In this document: piece after piece, positions 1 to 7,228 of the stretch
Layout of the letters: the number at the start of each line of letters is the position of its first letter
Position numbering within the stretch: the stretch's first letter is position 1
Origin: Deltaproteobacteria bacterium
GTDB taxonomy: Bacteria; Desulfobacterota; JAFDED01
Direction of reading: 5' to 3'
NCBI GenBank assembly: GCA_019310535.1
Contig: JAFDED010000045.1
Location: 1 to 33,792, forward strand
DNA length: 33,792 nt
The notes under the pieces: model-generated
What the model saw: the letters and a program-made list of their open reading frames with translations, nothing else
The model's database searches: none
Told to the model about the DNA's origin: nothing
Position numbers and translations under genes: made by a program

Positions 1-75
1 AATCTCTATCGTTACATCGATAGTGCTGGGACGCAGAACCTCGATTTTCAAACAATAGCGAATGGCAAATCGTGA
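1..75 (+). pseudogene. possible IS6-type transposase scrap, cut by window edge
   Basis: Frame 1 is open from the left edge to a TGA at 73-75. The peptide contains LYRYIDSAG followed by LDF, resembling the catalytic-core stretch of IS6/IS26-family transposases (Y-R-x-x-D-x-x-G-x-x-L-D-F). The reading frame then breaks. Shifting frame at position 62 gives ANRD, which could match the family's following K-R-D segment, so a decayed copy is plausible. The match is short and recognised by eye, so confidence is low. Confidence 0.25.
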
Positions 76-372
76 TTTGAACATTGAGTACGTGGATCAC
101 CTTAACCCCTTCCGAGACTCACGGGCTTCTGTCGGATAAGCTTTGGCAGAACCATGCTCCTCACTTTTAATGAATGTTCACTCCCCGATTTCTGCGAAAC
201 TGGTTATAAACAAGTTTTAGTGTCCCTCTTTTATTGATAAATAGTTACGGCATACGATAAATCAATAATTCTTTGCTACTCCAATGATATGGGGACATGA
301 AGAATTTTACGATCAGCCTTTTCATGCTTGTGTCTCAACTGAAACAATTACTTGTTCGGAGCTGATAAAACC
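76..372. other. AT-rich intergenic stretch, no gene seen
   Basis: No open frame with a plausible ribosome binding site or recognisable product is visible on either strand between the possible transposase scrap and the palindromes before the ModE-like gene. Stop codons are frequent in all frames. No molybdenum-cofactor riboswitch or other structured RNA was recognised. Confidence 0.5.
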
Positions 373-387
373 CATAATGTTATTATG
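373..387. promoter_or_regulatory. palindrome CATAAT-N3-ATTATG, candidate ModE-like operator
   Basis: Perfect inverted repeat with 6-bp arms and a 3-bp spacer, about 100 bp before the ModE-like start codon. The half-site CATAAT recurs in the next palindrome (402-438). ModE proteins bind AT-rich inverted repeats as dimers, so this is a reasonable autoregulatory site; binding is inferred. Confidence 0.4.
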
Positions 388-401
388 AACTAACTCCATA
401 G

Positions 402-438
402 GCATAATAAAGAAGTTGAATTGCTTTTTCAATTATGC
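402..438. promoter_or_regulatory. long inverted repeat GCATAAT...ATTATGC over the promoter
   Basis: GCATAAT (402-408) and ATTATGC (432-438) are perfect inverted arms. Inside them lies a second inverted pair, TTGAA (416-420) and TTCAA (428-432). The element covers the candidate -35 box and spacer of the ModE-like gene and shares its half-site with the palindrome at 373-387. It could be an operator or a cruciform. Confidence 0.4.
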
Positions 439-444
439 TATTCA
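416..444 (+). promoter_or_regulatory. candidate sigma-70 promoter of the ModE-like/transporter operon
   Basis: TTGAAT (416-421), 17-bp spacer, TATTCA (439-444). The start codon lies 42 bp further on, preceded by GAGGGGG at 473-479 as ribosome binding site. The overlap with the inverted repeat suggests repression by the downstream regulator. Confidence 0.4.
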
Positions 445-486
445 AAGCATATTTAACATGATTTGAAATCCTGAGGGGGAATCGTA

Positions 487-837
487 ATGAATATGGCGGT
501 TAGATCAAAGGTCTGGATCGAAATAGACGGCGAGGTGGTTCTCAGTCAGGGAAAGGCGAGCCTTCTTGAGGCCATTCAGGAAACTGGCTCGCTTCAGAAG
601 GCTGCCGACAGAATGGGCATGTCTTACCGGCATGCATGGGGCATCATCCAGAAGATGGAACACCGGTCCAGGAAAAAGTTGGTCATCACCAAGCAGGGCA
701 GGAACGGAGGCGGCTCGGTGTTGACGCCCGAAGCTCGAGACTGGTTGCTGCGATTCAATAAGTTCCACGATGGCTTGAGAGAGTTGGTAGACGGGCGGTT
801 CAATTCCGCTTTCGGCGATATCGATCTTTCGGGATGA
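487..837 (+). CDS. ModE N-terminal-type winged-helix regulator without ligand domain
   Basis: A 116-residue DNA-binding protein that matches the N-terminal winged-helix domain of the molybdate regulator ModE. The helix-turn-helix covers about residues 34-51 (GSLQKAADRMGMSYRHAW), and the GGGSVLTPEA stretch near residues 74-83 forms the wing and start of the dimer helix, as in LysR/ModE domains. Full-length ModE (about 260 residues) carries two Mop/TOBE domains that bind molybdate; these are absent here, so the ligand-sensing mechanism is unknown. A good ribosome binding site (GAGGGGG) precedes the ATG. The stop overlaps the next ATG (ATGA), so the transporter is translationally coupled. Palindromes at 373-438 are the probable operators. 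The link to molybdate or tungstate comes from the family and the neighbour, not from a binding site seen in this protein. Confidence 0.88.
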   Translation: MNMAVRSKVWIEIDGEVVLSQGKASLLEAIQETGSLQKAADRMGMSYRHAWGIIQKMEHRSRKKLVITKQGRNGGGSVLTPEARDWLLRFNKFHDGLRELVDGRFNSAFGDIDLSG

Positions 838-1982
838 ACGAAAAATATTCGAGAAAGAGGAATCCTGTCAATATGAAGATAAAGGATTTCGAGTTCAACA
901 TGAGAGAACTGGCCGGCTCAATGGGGGACTTCGGCACCTTGTTCCCGCTGGCCATTGGCTACATCGTGGTGTGCGGCATGGACCCCGCCGGTTTGTTGGT
1001 AATGATGGGTCTGGCCAATATAGCGACAGGAATCATCTATCGACTTCCCATGCCCATCGAACCCATGAAAGTGCTTGCGGTGGTTGCCATTGCGCAGAGA
1101 TGGAGCCCTTCGCTCGTGTATGCATCGGGGTTTGCCATGGGGATGACCTGGCTTTTCCTGGCAGGTACTGGATGGGTGGAGTGGCTGGCCAGGGTAACAC
1201 CGAAATCGGTTGTAAGAGGAATCCAGGCGGCCCTGGGTGTAATGCTGGCGGTAGAGGGGATCAAGATGATCTCCACGGCCTGGGGGCTGGGTGTCCTGTC
1301 TATAGCCATTGTCCTTTTACTGAGGGAGAATCGCTACGCTCCCGCGGCCGTTGTTCTTATGATGCTGGGGGTCTTCTTGGCGGCCTGGAAGGGCGCATTG
1401 TCAGGCATCCAGCCGCCGGGCTTCCACCTGCCGCCGCTGACGCTCTTCTCCTTCCAAGAGATATGGGATTCCTTTGTGCTGGCCGGTTTTGCTCAGGTGC
1501 CCCTGACGGCCACCAATGCCGTCATCGCCACGGCTTCTCTCATCGTTGCATACTGGCCCGACCGTCCGGTCAGCGAACGGAAGCTTTCGCTGAACATGGG
1601 GATCATGAACCTTGTCCTTCCTTTTTTCGGAGGCATGCCGTTGTGCCACGGGGCGGGCGGGCTGGCCGGCCAGTATTACTTCGGGGCCAGGACGGGCGGG
1701 ACTAACGTCATTGAGGGGGTCATCGAGATCATCCTGGGAATCTTCTTTGCCACCAGCATAGCCACCCTCTTTAGAGCCTTCCCAATGGCTATTATAGGCG
1801 CCATGATGTTCCTGGTGGGATACCAGTTGACCAAATTCATGCGGGACGTTCGGCCCGGTTTCGACCTTTTGGTGATGATCCTAACGGTTTTTGTGTCCCT
1901 GGCCACAAACATGGCGGTGGGCTTCGCCGCTGGCATGTTTATATATCATTTGCGCCGAATCCCGCATCTTACCACTGGATAA
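834..1982 (+). CDS. MOT1-type molybdate/sulfate transporter
   Basis: Polytopic inner-membrane protein of 382 residues related to the MOT1 branch of the SulP-like transporters (putative sulfate/molybdate permeases). Family marks are GDFGTLFP at about residues 31-38, PMPIEPMK at 72-79, and CHGAGGLAGQ in the second half, consistent with a duplicated anion-binding core. Unlike classic SulP proteins it has no C-terminal STAS domain. It starts within the stop codon of the ModE-like regulator; an alternative ATG at 873 (residue 14), with AAGAGG upstream, may be the true start because the first 13 residues are charged and precede the conserved region. The ModE partner favours molybdate or tungstate over sulfate, but the substrate is inferred. 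Its stop lies 11 bp from the end of the convergent ANKH-like gene, and no hairpin terminator is visible. Confidence 0.88.
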   Translation: MNEKYSRKRNPVNMKIKDFEFNMRELAGSMGDFGTLFPLAIGYIVVCGMDPAGLLVMMGLANIATGIIYRLPMPIEPMKVLAVVAIAQRWSPSLVYASGFAMGMTWLFLAGTGWVEWLARVTPKSVVRGIQAALGVMLAVEGIKMISTAWGLGVLSIAIVLLLRENRYAPAAVVLMMLGVFLAAWKGALSGIQPPGFHLPPLTLFSFQEIWDSFVLAGFAQVPLTATNAVIATASLIVAYWPDRPVSERKLSLNMGIMNLVLPFFGGMPLCHGAGGLAGQYYFGARTGGTNVIEGVIEIILGIFFATSIATLFRAFPMAIIGAMMFLVGYQLTKFMRDVRPGFDLLVMILTVFVSLATNMAVGFAAGMFIYHLRRIPHLTTG

Positions 1983-1993
1983 TTTCTTTCCAT

Positions 1994-3277
1994 TTACTGG
2001 AGCCTTTTTATCTGTCCGAACAACAAGCACGTTTCTACAGTCAACGAAAATATCATTGCCAGGGGCGCCAGGAAAATCCCTTTAATTTGGAAACACATAA
2101 CACCGAAAGCTATAACGCTGAGCAACAACAAGGTGTTCACCATCGTGGCTGTTAAGATCGATCTTGTCCGGTGCCGGAGTATCAAAAGTCCCTGAAAAAA
2201 ATTCTGCAACGCCACTATAAGCGGCAGAGCAAACATAATCAAAATACCATGGACTGCGAATTTTTTGACATCCTCGGATGCCCCAATAAATCTATATAAA
2301 TAGAATTCAACTATTGGGGAAATCGCGAACAGAAAAAGTGAAAGACTTCCAACCACCCCGGCAAAAAACGCAAATCTGCGCACCGAAGGAATATTTTTTA
2401 CGTCCTTTGACAGTGAGATGGTAACTGGTTGAAGCATCTCAATGGGCGTCGCCACCAGCCAGTACATACTAAGAACCACCGGCCATGCCGCCAGTGAGAG
2501 CCTGCTTTCCGCGGCACGGCTAATGCCCCCGGAAATGATAGGCCAGGTCAAAATTGTGAGAAACGATTTCAATGCCAGGGGAATGTAAAATGTTATCAGC
2601 TTTTTGTAGGAGACAGAATAGGAACCATGTGCCGCACGATTATTCCAAATTGAATTTCTCACCGTAGGCCAGGCCCATAACGTGACGACAAAAGCCTCAA
2701 CAATAGCTCCCGCTAACAAAGCAAACGCCCCTATTGCCGCTGTCCCCCAAGGGTATAGCCAAATGCCTACGAACGATGCACCTGCAATTGTCAGAATTCT
2801 GAATGTCGTGGCAAAGCCGACCGATTTTGACTTTCCTGCTGTTATGAGAATGCCCTGATAAAAGCGTCTCCAGGCTATGACCAATGGCCAGGGGATCATG
2901 ATCATTAATGCGCTATGAGCTTGATTTGCAACTTCCGGTGAGAGGGACAAAAGGCGTTCCAACAAAAATTTTGCAAACGGCGTTGCAAGGGCTAGACCTC
3001 CGATTACCACCATGACAAGGCTCAGAGTGATCATAAAAAGCTTGACAACAATGAAGGAGTGTCGATCTTTCACCAGAGCATTGGCTACTTGAAGGATCAT
3101 CTGGATCGGACTTTCCAAAAGAACGGCTAAACTAATAGTAATGCCATAAGCTCCCAGGACCGTTGTGGAGTTAAGGGTCCGGGCTAAGGCTGCGTTGATC
3201 ACGGGTTGCTGCAAAGTCATGAGAATCCCGCTCAGTGCCAGCGGGATATAGAAATTGAGAATCCTAATGATTGGCAA
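1994..3277 (-). CDS. ANKH-like membrane transporter (MATE/MOP superfamily relative)
   Basis: Polytopic membrane protein of about 427 residues, rich in hydrophobic helices. Two similar halves are visible: FYIPLALSGILMTLQQPVI with ALART near the N-terminus, and FYIPLALKSFLTILTWPII with SRAAESRLSLAAWPV starting near residue 225. Each half continues into an ESP/TPIEM-type helix and a (V/L)xKD motif. This internal repeat and the IPLALxS...QPxINAALAR pattern resemble the progressive ankylosis (ANKH) family, members of the MOP flippase superfamily whose animal protein exports ATP, pyrophosphate or citrate. Bacterial function is unknown. The open frame begins at a TTG (3277) after a run of seven G. 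An upstream ATG (3308), 15 bp after the deacetylase stop, is out of frame by one base through that run (see findings). It is the second gene of an operon with the PIG-L deacetylase. Confidence 0.75.
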   Translation of the reverse strand: MPIIRILNFYIPLALSGILMTLQQPVINAALARTLNSTTVLGAYGITISLAVLLESPIQMILQVANALVKDRHSFIVVKLFMITLSLVMVVIGGLALATPFAKFLLERLLSLSPEVANQAHSALMIMIPWPLVIAWRRFYQGILITAGKSKSVGFATTFRILTIAGASFVGIWLYPWGTAAIGAFALLAGAIVEAFVVTLWAWPTVRNSIWNNRAAHGSYSVSYKKLITFYIPLALKSFLTILTWPIISGGISRAAESRLSLAAWPVVLSMYWLVATPIEMLQPVTISLSKDVKNIPSVRRFAFFAGVVGSLSLFLFAISPIVEFYLYRFIGASEDVKKFAVHGILIMFALPLIVALQNFFQGLLILRHRTRSILTATMVNTLLLLSVIAFGVMCFQIKGIFLAPLAMIFSLTVETCLLFGQIKRLQ

Positions 3278-3283
3278 ACTCAG

Positions 3284-3290
3284 CCCCCCC
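3284..3290 (-). repeat. G7 homopolymer at the start of the ANKH-like gene
   Basis: Seven consecutive C on the plus strand (G on the coding strand). It separates an ATG at 3308 from the main frame. With six or nine G the ATG frame, beginning MKRQEFGGLSLP, would read directly into the transporter. With seven G it stops after 14 codons and translation would need the TTG at 3277. Confidence 0.6.
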
Positions 3291-3322
3291 GAATTCCTGA
3301 CGCTTCATCTGGCGCAGAGGCG

Positions 3323-4039
3323 TTACCGTTTTACTATTTTAAAGGCTTCCGCCTTTTCAAGTTTCCTTGCTCTGCCTATATTTTGCGCCATTTCAGCAAA
3401 AAATCCTTCTAAATCCGGGTGTTTTCCCCACTGAGTCTGATGCCGAGAGATAGCAGATACTTTCTTTTGGAAAGAAAGACTTATGTCAACGAACACATCC
3501 GGATGCTCTGTCATGAAAAGAAACATGGCGGATATGCCATGGGGCGCCAACCCGTTACTCAGATGATCGGGATAGGAAAGGGAGCTGTCGGAACAAAAGA
3601 AACACGCATCAAAGGCGACCATGCCGGTGGTCCGATGGTCCGGGTGAAGATAACAAACATTATAAGTGCCTATTCCGGCGAAGGGATCGTGAGTCATTAT
3701 AGTTTGTGGAGCATATCGCCGGATGAACCGGACCAGATCTTCTCTGAGTTCCTGCGGGTGAAAAATCAGATCTCCATCATCGTGCTTGAGGATGTTTACC
3801 TCAGTTACCCCCAGTTCAGCAGCCGCTTGCAGTTGCTCATTCTTGCGGACCTCAGCTAGCTCATCCAGCGCCATGCCGGGGGAATGGCTTCCCCGGTTAC
3901 CGGTGGTGCAGATTACGTAAATCACTTCTTTTCCTTCCAGTACCAACCGGTGCACTGTACCGCCGCATTGGATCTCCGCGTCGTCAGGGTGGGCAGCTAT
4001 CACCATGATGGGGCTCAAGAATTCGACTAGATCTTGCAT
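3323..4039 (-). CDS. PIG-L/LmbE family zinc-dependent deacetylase
   Basis: A 238-residue cytoplasmic hydrolase of the PIG-L/LmbE family, which removes acetyl groups from N-acetylglucosaminyl compounds (GlcNAc-PI, mycothiol and bacillithiol precursors, antibiotic precursors). The signature AHPDDAE is at residues 16-22 and the second metal-binding motif HPDH is at 132-135; both are intact, so it should be active. The start is set at 4039 because GGAGGTG lies four bases upstream; an upstream ATG in the same frame has no such site. The ANKH-like transporter follows by 45 bp or less in the same operon. Substrate is unknown; a thiol-cofactor or surface-glycan role are both possible. The upstream gap contains a palindrome resembling the one in the arsR promoter, so ArsR control is possible. 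Confidence 0.85.
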   Translation of the reverse strand: MQDLVEFLSPIMVIAAHPDDAEIQCGGTVHRLVLEGKEVIYVICTTGNRGSHSPGMALDELAEVRKNEQLQAAAELGVTEVNILKHDDGDLIFHPQELREDLVRFIRRYAPQTIMTHDPFAGIGTYNVCYLHPDHRTTGMVAFDACFFCSDSSLSYPDHLSNGLAPHGISAMFLFMTEHPDVFVDISLSFQKKVSAISRHQTQWGKHPDLEGFFAEMAQNIGRARKLEKAEAFKIVKR

Positions 4040-4131
4040 GAAACACCTCCGAATTTTGATGTCTGGACTATGTTCCCGAATCAATCCCCCTGTGCGTCGA
4101 CTTCAATTGATAAAAAAGCATTGAGTATATA

Positions 4132-4147
4132 AGATTATTAGTAATCT
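4132..4147. promoter_or_regulatory. palindrome AGATTA-TTAG-TAATCT upstream of the deacetylase
   Basis: Perfect 6-bp arms with a 4-bp loop between the ArsR stop and the PIG-L start. Its core ATTATTAGTAA (4134-4144) matches ATTATTAATAA (4510-4520) in the arsR promoter at 10 of 11 positions. It may be a second operator for the same regulator. Confidence 0.35.
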
Positions 4148-4169
4148 CTTAATTATATTCCAAAAAAAA

Positions 4170-4490
4170 TTACTCTTTTCGCGCCTTCATGACAGAGGAT
4201 GGGGTTTTAATTTTTTGCAGACATCCGCAGGTACAAATCTTATCCAGTTGCTGCCTACATGTCTCCAGTCTCTTTACATTCAATGAATAAAAAACCCGGT
4301 AGCCCCTCCTCTCGTCATTTACCAGCCCTGCGGATTTCAAGATACGTAAGTGCTGCGAAATGGCGGACTGGGTGATCCCAATAACGCCGGCCAGAGAATT
4401 AACGCTCATTTCACCATTTTTTAACAGCTCAATGATCTCGATTCTCTTGTCCACAGCAAGCACCTTGAACAATTCTGCATATTTCTTCAT
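4170..4490 (-). CDS. ArsR/SmtB-family transcriptional repressor
   Basis: A 106-residue winged-helix repressor. The recognition helix region QSAISQHLRILKSAGLV spans residues 41-57, followed by the beta-hairpin wing (RRGYRVFYSL, 61-70). The classic ELCVC metal site of ArsR is missing from the DNA-binding helix. Instead cysteines cluster at the C-terminus (C78, C86, C88, C90, in KICTCGCLQ), a possible metal or thiol sensor site as in other ArsR-family sensors with C-terminal sites. The start codon is preceded by GGAG. A near-consensus promoter with a palindrome just after the -10 box lies upstream, consistent with autorepression. The deacetylase-transporter operon lies directly downstream and may be its target. 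The ligand is not known. Confidence 0.88.
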   Translation of the reverse strand: MKKYAELFKVLAVDKRIEIIELLKNGEMSVNSLAGVIGITQSAISQHLRILKSAGLVNDERRGYRVFYSLNVKRLETCRQQLDKICTCGCLQKIKTPSSVMKARKE

Positions 4491-4510
4491 GAAAATACTC
4501 CATTAGTTTA

Positions 4511-4549
4511 TTATTAATAACTTATATATGATTTTTTATCCCATGTCAA
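4511..4549 (-). promoter_or_regulatory. arsR promoter with operator palindrome
   Basis: On the minus strand TTGACA (4549-4544), a 17-bp spacer and TATAAG (4526-4521) form a near-consensus sigma-70 promoter. The perfect 10-bp palindrome TTATTAATAA (4520-4511) follows immediately, where a bound repressor would block polymerase. The start codon is 21 bp further down. Confidence 0.7.
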
Positions 4550-4560
4550 GGATTTTTTAA

Positions 4561-4725
4561 AAGGACAGCACGACTGGTTTTATAAATTGGGAGATTATCG
4601 AAATTGTGGCTGCCAACATGGCAATGGGTCTCGAAAGGGACGTGGGAATCAACGGGTTGCACAGGGCCATGGTCATGCCCGGCGCCTTGAAAAGCGAAAA
4701 AGAGGCTGATATCAAAACTCGTTGA
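4561..4725 (+). pseudogene. unrecognised 54-codon ORF remnant without a start
   Basis: An open frame runs from just after a TAA (4558-4560) to a TGA at 4723-4725. It encodes 54 residues with normal-looking composition (INWEIIEIVAANMAMGLE, then HRAMVMPGALKSEKEAD). There is no ATG before codon 20 (4618) and no ribosome binding site, so it may be the 3' end of a lost gene. No family was recognised. It could also be a chance frame, though no other signal explains this 200-bp gap. Confidence 0.3.
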
Positions 4726-4760
4726 CAGGAATATGCGTTGCTAATAGTGGGGTTCCTGAT

Positions 4761-5327
4761 TTATCTTATGTGACTTTGCGAAGGGTGTTCCATACCGGTA
4801 TAATATCCCCGCAGTTTATCATACTGTTGAATCTGTTCTTGTGTGAGAACTTGTGCCGCTTCAATGTGTGCCTGCATATGAGCGATCCGTAATTCCCCGT
4901 GAAGCAGCGAACTGTCCCTGACGATCCTGCGAAGTGAATCAGAATCTATGGCGCGCTTCTTGAATTGTTCATCCAATTTGCGCTCTTGATCAACAATAGC
5001 TTTACCGATGTCAACGGCCTGCCTGTGCATTTTGTCGAAGATTACTTGAATTTTAAGCTTCTGACCTTCATGGAGGTTCAATTCCGAAGCCAATTCCAAC
5101 ACGTGCGCGGGCCCTGGGTAATGGTTAAGTTCTGCAGCCAGAGACAGCCCCATCCCCTTTCCATTCAAATAATCCTGGACCAGTTCAGGTGAAAGCGCTT
5201 TAATGGATCGCCTCTCCCCTCCAGCATAAGGCAAATGATGGTGCTGGGCGTAACCCGTGTGAGCGGATATAAAGAGAGCCAAGCACACTGTAACGACTTT
5301 CCTGAGGAATAAGCGCAAAATGACCAT
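4761..5327 (-). CDS. Spy/CpxP-like periplasmic metal-stress protein
   Basis: A 188-residue exported protein. Residues 1-27 form a signal peptide (basic start, hydrophobic core, GYA before the mature QHHH). The mature part is helical and charged, with an ELNLHEGQKLKIQVIFDKM segment and a late LTQEQIQQYDKL (LTxxQ) motif. These are marks of the Spy/CpxP/CnrR-type family, which bind unfolded proteins or metals in the periplasm. The mature N-terminus has HHH, a possible metal-binding spot. AGGAG precedes the ATG. It is the last gene of the unit that begins with the second ArsR and includes an ABC exporter, separated from the permease by 56 bp. A role in metal or envelope stress is inferred. Confidence 0.75.
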   Translation of the reverse strand: MVILRLFLRKVVTVCLALFISAHTGYAQHHHLPYAGGERRSIKALSPELVQDYLNGKGMGLSLAAELNHYPGPAHVLELASELNLHEGQKLKIQVIFDKMHRQAVDIGKAIVDQERKLDEQFKKRAIDSDSLRRIVRDSSLLHGELRIAHMQAHIEAAQVLTQEQIQQYDKLRGYYTGMEHPSQSHIR

Positions 5328-5383
5328 TTTACTTTTCTCCTTGTCTCATTCAGGTCTTGGGCCTGAGCTGGTGCTCCAGGACA

Positions 5384-6124
5384 TCAAGAGGTCTCGTCCA
5401 GCCGCCGGATAAACGTCTTGACCGTCGCGGCAGTGATAAGCAGCGAAAAGATCAGGAGGATCACTAAGTTGACCGGTAGGCTCAACATCGCACCCTGAAC
5501 GGACAGGCCGCTCCGCATACCATCAACTGCGTATGTGAGAGGGAGAAGAAAGGCCAGAGGCTTCAGCAGCATCGGCAGCGCCGCCGGCGGGAAAAACACT
5601 CCGCAGAGAAACAGCATGGGGAAGCGTAAGAAGTTGGAGAGGGTCATGGCCTCGAAGACCTCCCGGACGGCAACCGACACCAAGGCACCCAGGGCTGCAA
5701 AACAAAAGGCCGAAAGCACCATGATCCCCACCAGGAATAGCAACCCGTTGACCTGTGCGCCCAGAAAGAGAATGGCCAGCAGTAGGACTACAAAGCCCGA
5801 AGCGAGCCCGAACAGGAGACCTCCCATGATCTTCCCCAGAATGATGGAAGTGACTCCCATCGGAGCCATAAGAAGACGCTCCAGGGTTCCCACACGGCGT
5901 TCGAAGGTGATAACCACGGCCTCCACCGACGTGGCGCCGAACAGTACCGTCATGGCGATCAAGCCCGGAACCAGGTCGTTTATTCCGGAGGGATTCTTCA
6001 GGTAGAAGGCCAGGATCATGACGCCGGGGAACATGAAACCCCAACTGATCATCGGGGGCTTTAAATAATAGGTTCTGATGTCTTTCAATACAAGGTAATA
6101 AATCTTTGAAGCTTGCTCCCTCAT
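5384..6124 (-). CDS. ABC-2 type transporter permease
   Basis: A 246-residue inner-membrane protein of the ABC-2/DrrB type, with about six hydrophobic segments and the family's cytoplasmic ERRVGTLERLLMAPMG motif after the second. It would form the channel of an exporter with the ATPase encoded just upstream. The start is taken at 6124 because that ATG overlaps the ATPase stop (ATGA), showing translational coupling; the longer frame reaching to 6310 adds 62 residues that are antisense-like overlap inside the ATPase gene. The substrate is unknown. The context of ArsR, Cys-rich protein and Spy-like protein suggests a toxic metal, a metal complex or an envelope-damaging compound. Confidence 0.88.
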   Translation of the reverse strand: MREQASKIYYLVLKDIRTYYLKPPMISWGFMFPGVMILAFYLKNPSGINDLVPGLIAMTVLFGATSVEAVVITFERRVGTLERLLMAPMGVTSIILGKIMGGLLFGLASGFVVLLLAILFLGAQVNGLLFLVGIMVLSAFCFAALGALVSVAVREVFEAMTLSNFLRFPMLFLCGVFFPPAALPMLLKPLAFLLPLTYAVDGMRSGLSVQGAMLSLPVNLVILLIFSLLITAATVKTFIRRLDETS

Positions 6125-7086
6125 GAGTTGGCTTCCTTCTGTTCGGAACGGAGCTTTTCCGCCTCCAGGCCGGTTATCCGGACAAAAGCGTCTTCCAATG
6201 AGGGGAGAACAGTGCGGATAGAGCCGACCATGGATCGATTCTGTTGTAAAACCGATACCACCCCAGGAAGCACGTCGTTCAGCGACGAGATATACAGCTT
6301 CACCAGGCAATTTTCTACAGAGACCTGCAAAACTCCGGGGATGCCCGCCAGTTTTTGCCGGAGTCCATCGTCCTCTCTCTGGACCCTGAGTTCCAGGATT
6401 TCATCCGCTTGGGTCCGGCGTTTGAGAGCTTCCGGCGTATCGGTTACGATGATCTTTCCCTTAACTATGATAGCGACCCGGTGGCACAACTGGTCGGCCT
6501 CTTCGATATAATGGGTCGTCAGGAATATGGTGACACCCCGGGCGTGGAGCTGTTTGATGGCCTGGCGCAGCCCCCGTGCCGCCGCCACGTCAAGGCCGGT
6601 GGTGGGCTCGTCCATGAACAGGATGCGGGGCCGGTGGACCAGGGCTGCGGCAATGGTCAACCTGCGCTTTATACCCCGTGAGAATTTCCGAAAAGGATCA
6701 TCGCGCCGCTCAAAGAGGCCGAATTCCCGGAGCAGATCGTCGGCCCTTTGCTTTCTCTCTTTGCGAGGGACTCCGTAAAGCCGGCTCAGGAAAATCAAGT
6801 TGTCCCGGGCCGAAAGCTCCCCGTACAGGTTGGACACATCCGGGACCACGCCGATGCTCTGTTTGACTTTTGACTGATCCCTTTCGATGTCATACCCCTG
6901 TACCCGCCCCTTCCCTTCAGACGGACGGGCCAGGCCAACAAGCATCCTGATAGTTGTGGTTTTTCCCGCCCCGTTCGGCCCCAGGAAACCGTAGGTCTCT
7001 CCTTCCGTAACCGAAAAATCGATATGGTCCACAGCCACCAAGTCGCCGAACCGCTTGGTGAGACCTTGCACTTCAATTGCGTTCAT
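6121..7086 (-). CDS. ABC exporter ATPase (DrrA/CcmA-like)
   Basis: A 321-residue nucleotide-binding subunit. Walker A GPNGAGKTT is at residues 36-44, Walker B ILFMDE at 155-160 followed by PTTGLD, and the H-loop histidine at 192. The signature motif is FSRGIKRRL (135-143) rather than LSGGQ, as often seen in DrrA-like drug-export ATPases. The C-terminal 90 residues are the accessory domain common in this group. The ATG at 7086 has GAGGAG just upstream; a longer frame from 7179 adds 31 residues that do not belong to the ABC fold. It overlaps the permease gene by ATGA and forms one exporter with it. Confidence 0.9.
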   Translation of the reverse strand: MNAIEVQGLTKRFGDLVAVDHIDFSVTEGETYGFLGPNGAGKTTTIRMLVGLARPSEGKGRVQGYDIERDQSKVKQSIGVVPDVSNLYGELSARDNLIFLSRLYGVPRKERKQRADDLLREFGLFERRDDPFRKFSRGIKRRLTIAAALVHRPRILFMDEPTTGLDVAAARGLRQAIKQLHARGVTIFLTTHYIEEADQLCHRVAIIVKGKIIVTDTPEALKRRTQADEILELRVQREDDGLRQKLAGIPGVLQVSVENCLVKLYISSLNDVLPGVVSVLQQNRSMVGSIRTVLPSLEDAFVRITGLEAEKLRSEQKEANS

Positions 7087-7228
7087 GCTCTCCTCGGTGC
7101 TGATGGCAATGCAGGTTGACTTAACCACCTTCCCCCGCTGGCAGGATAAAGGGAGCTGTTGAACTTCCTTGATTTTCATCCAGTTTCAGCTTAAGTAAGC
7201 GCTTACTGGAGGCATGCCTCTATGTCTC

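Noticed and set aside
971..1705. 244-codon plus-strand frame inside the MOT1-type transporter
   Set aside because: It overlaps a clear transporter gene in another phase and has Gly/Arg/His-rich composition without a recognisable domain.
5350..5367. short hairpin TCAGG...CCTGA between permease and Spy-like genes
   Set aside because: Only five paired bases and no T-run; not enough for a terminator.
5523..6044. 173-codon minus-strand frame inside the ABC permease
   Set aside because: Out-of-phase shadow with no hydrophobic helices; the permease frame has the ABC-2 motifs.
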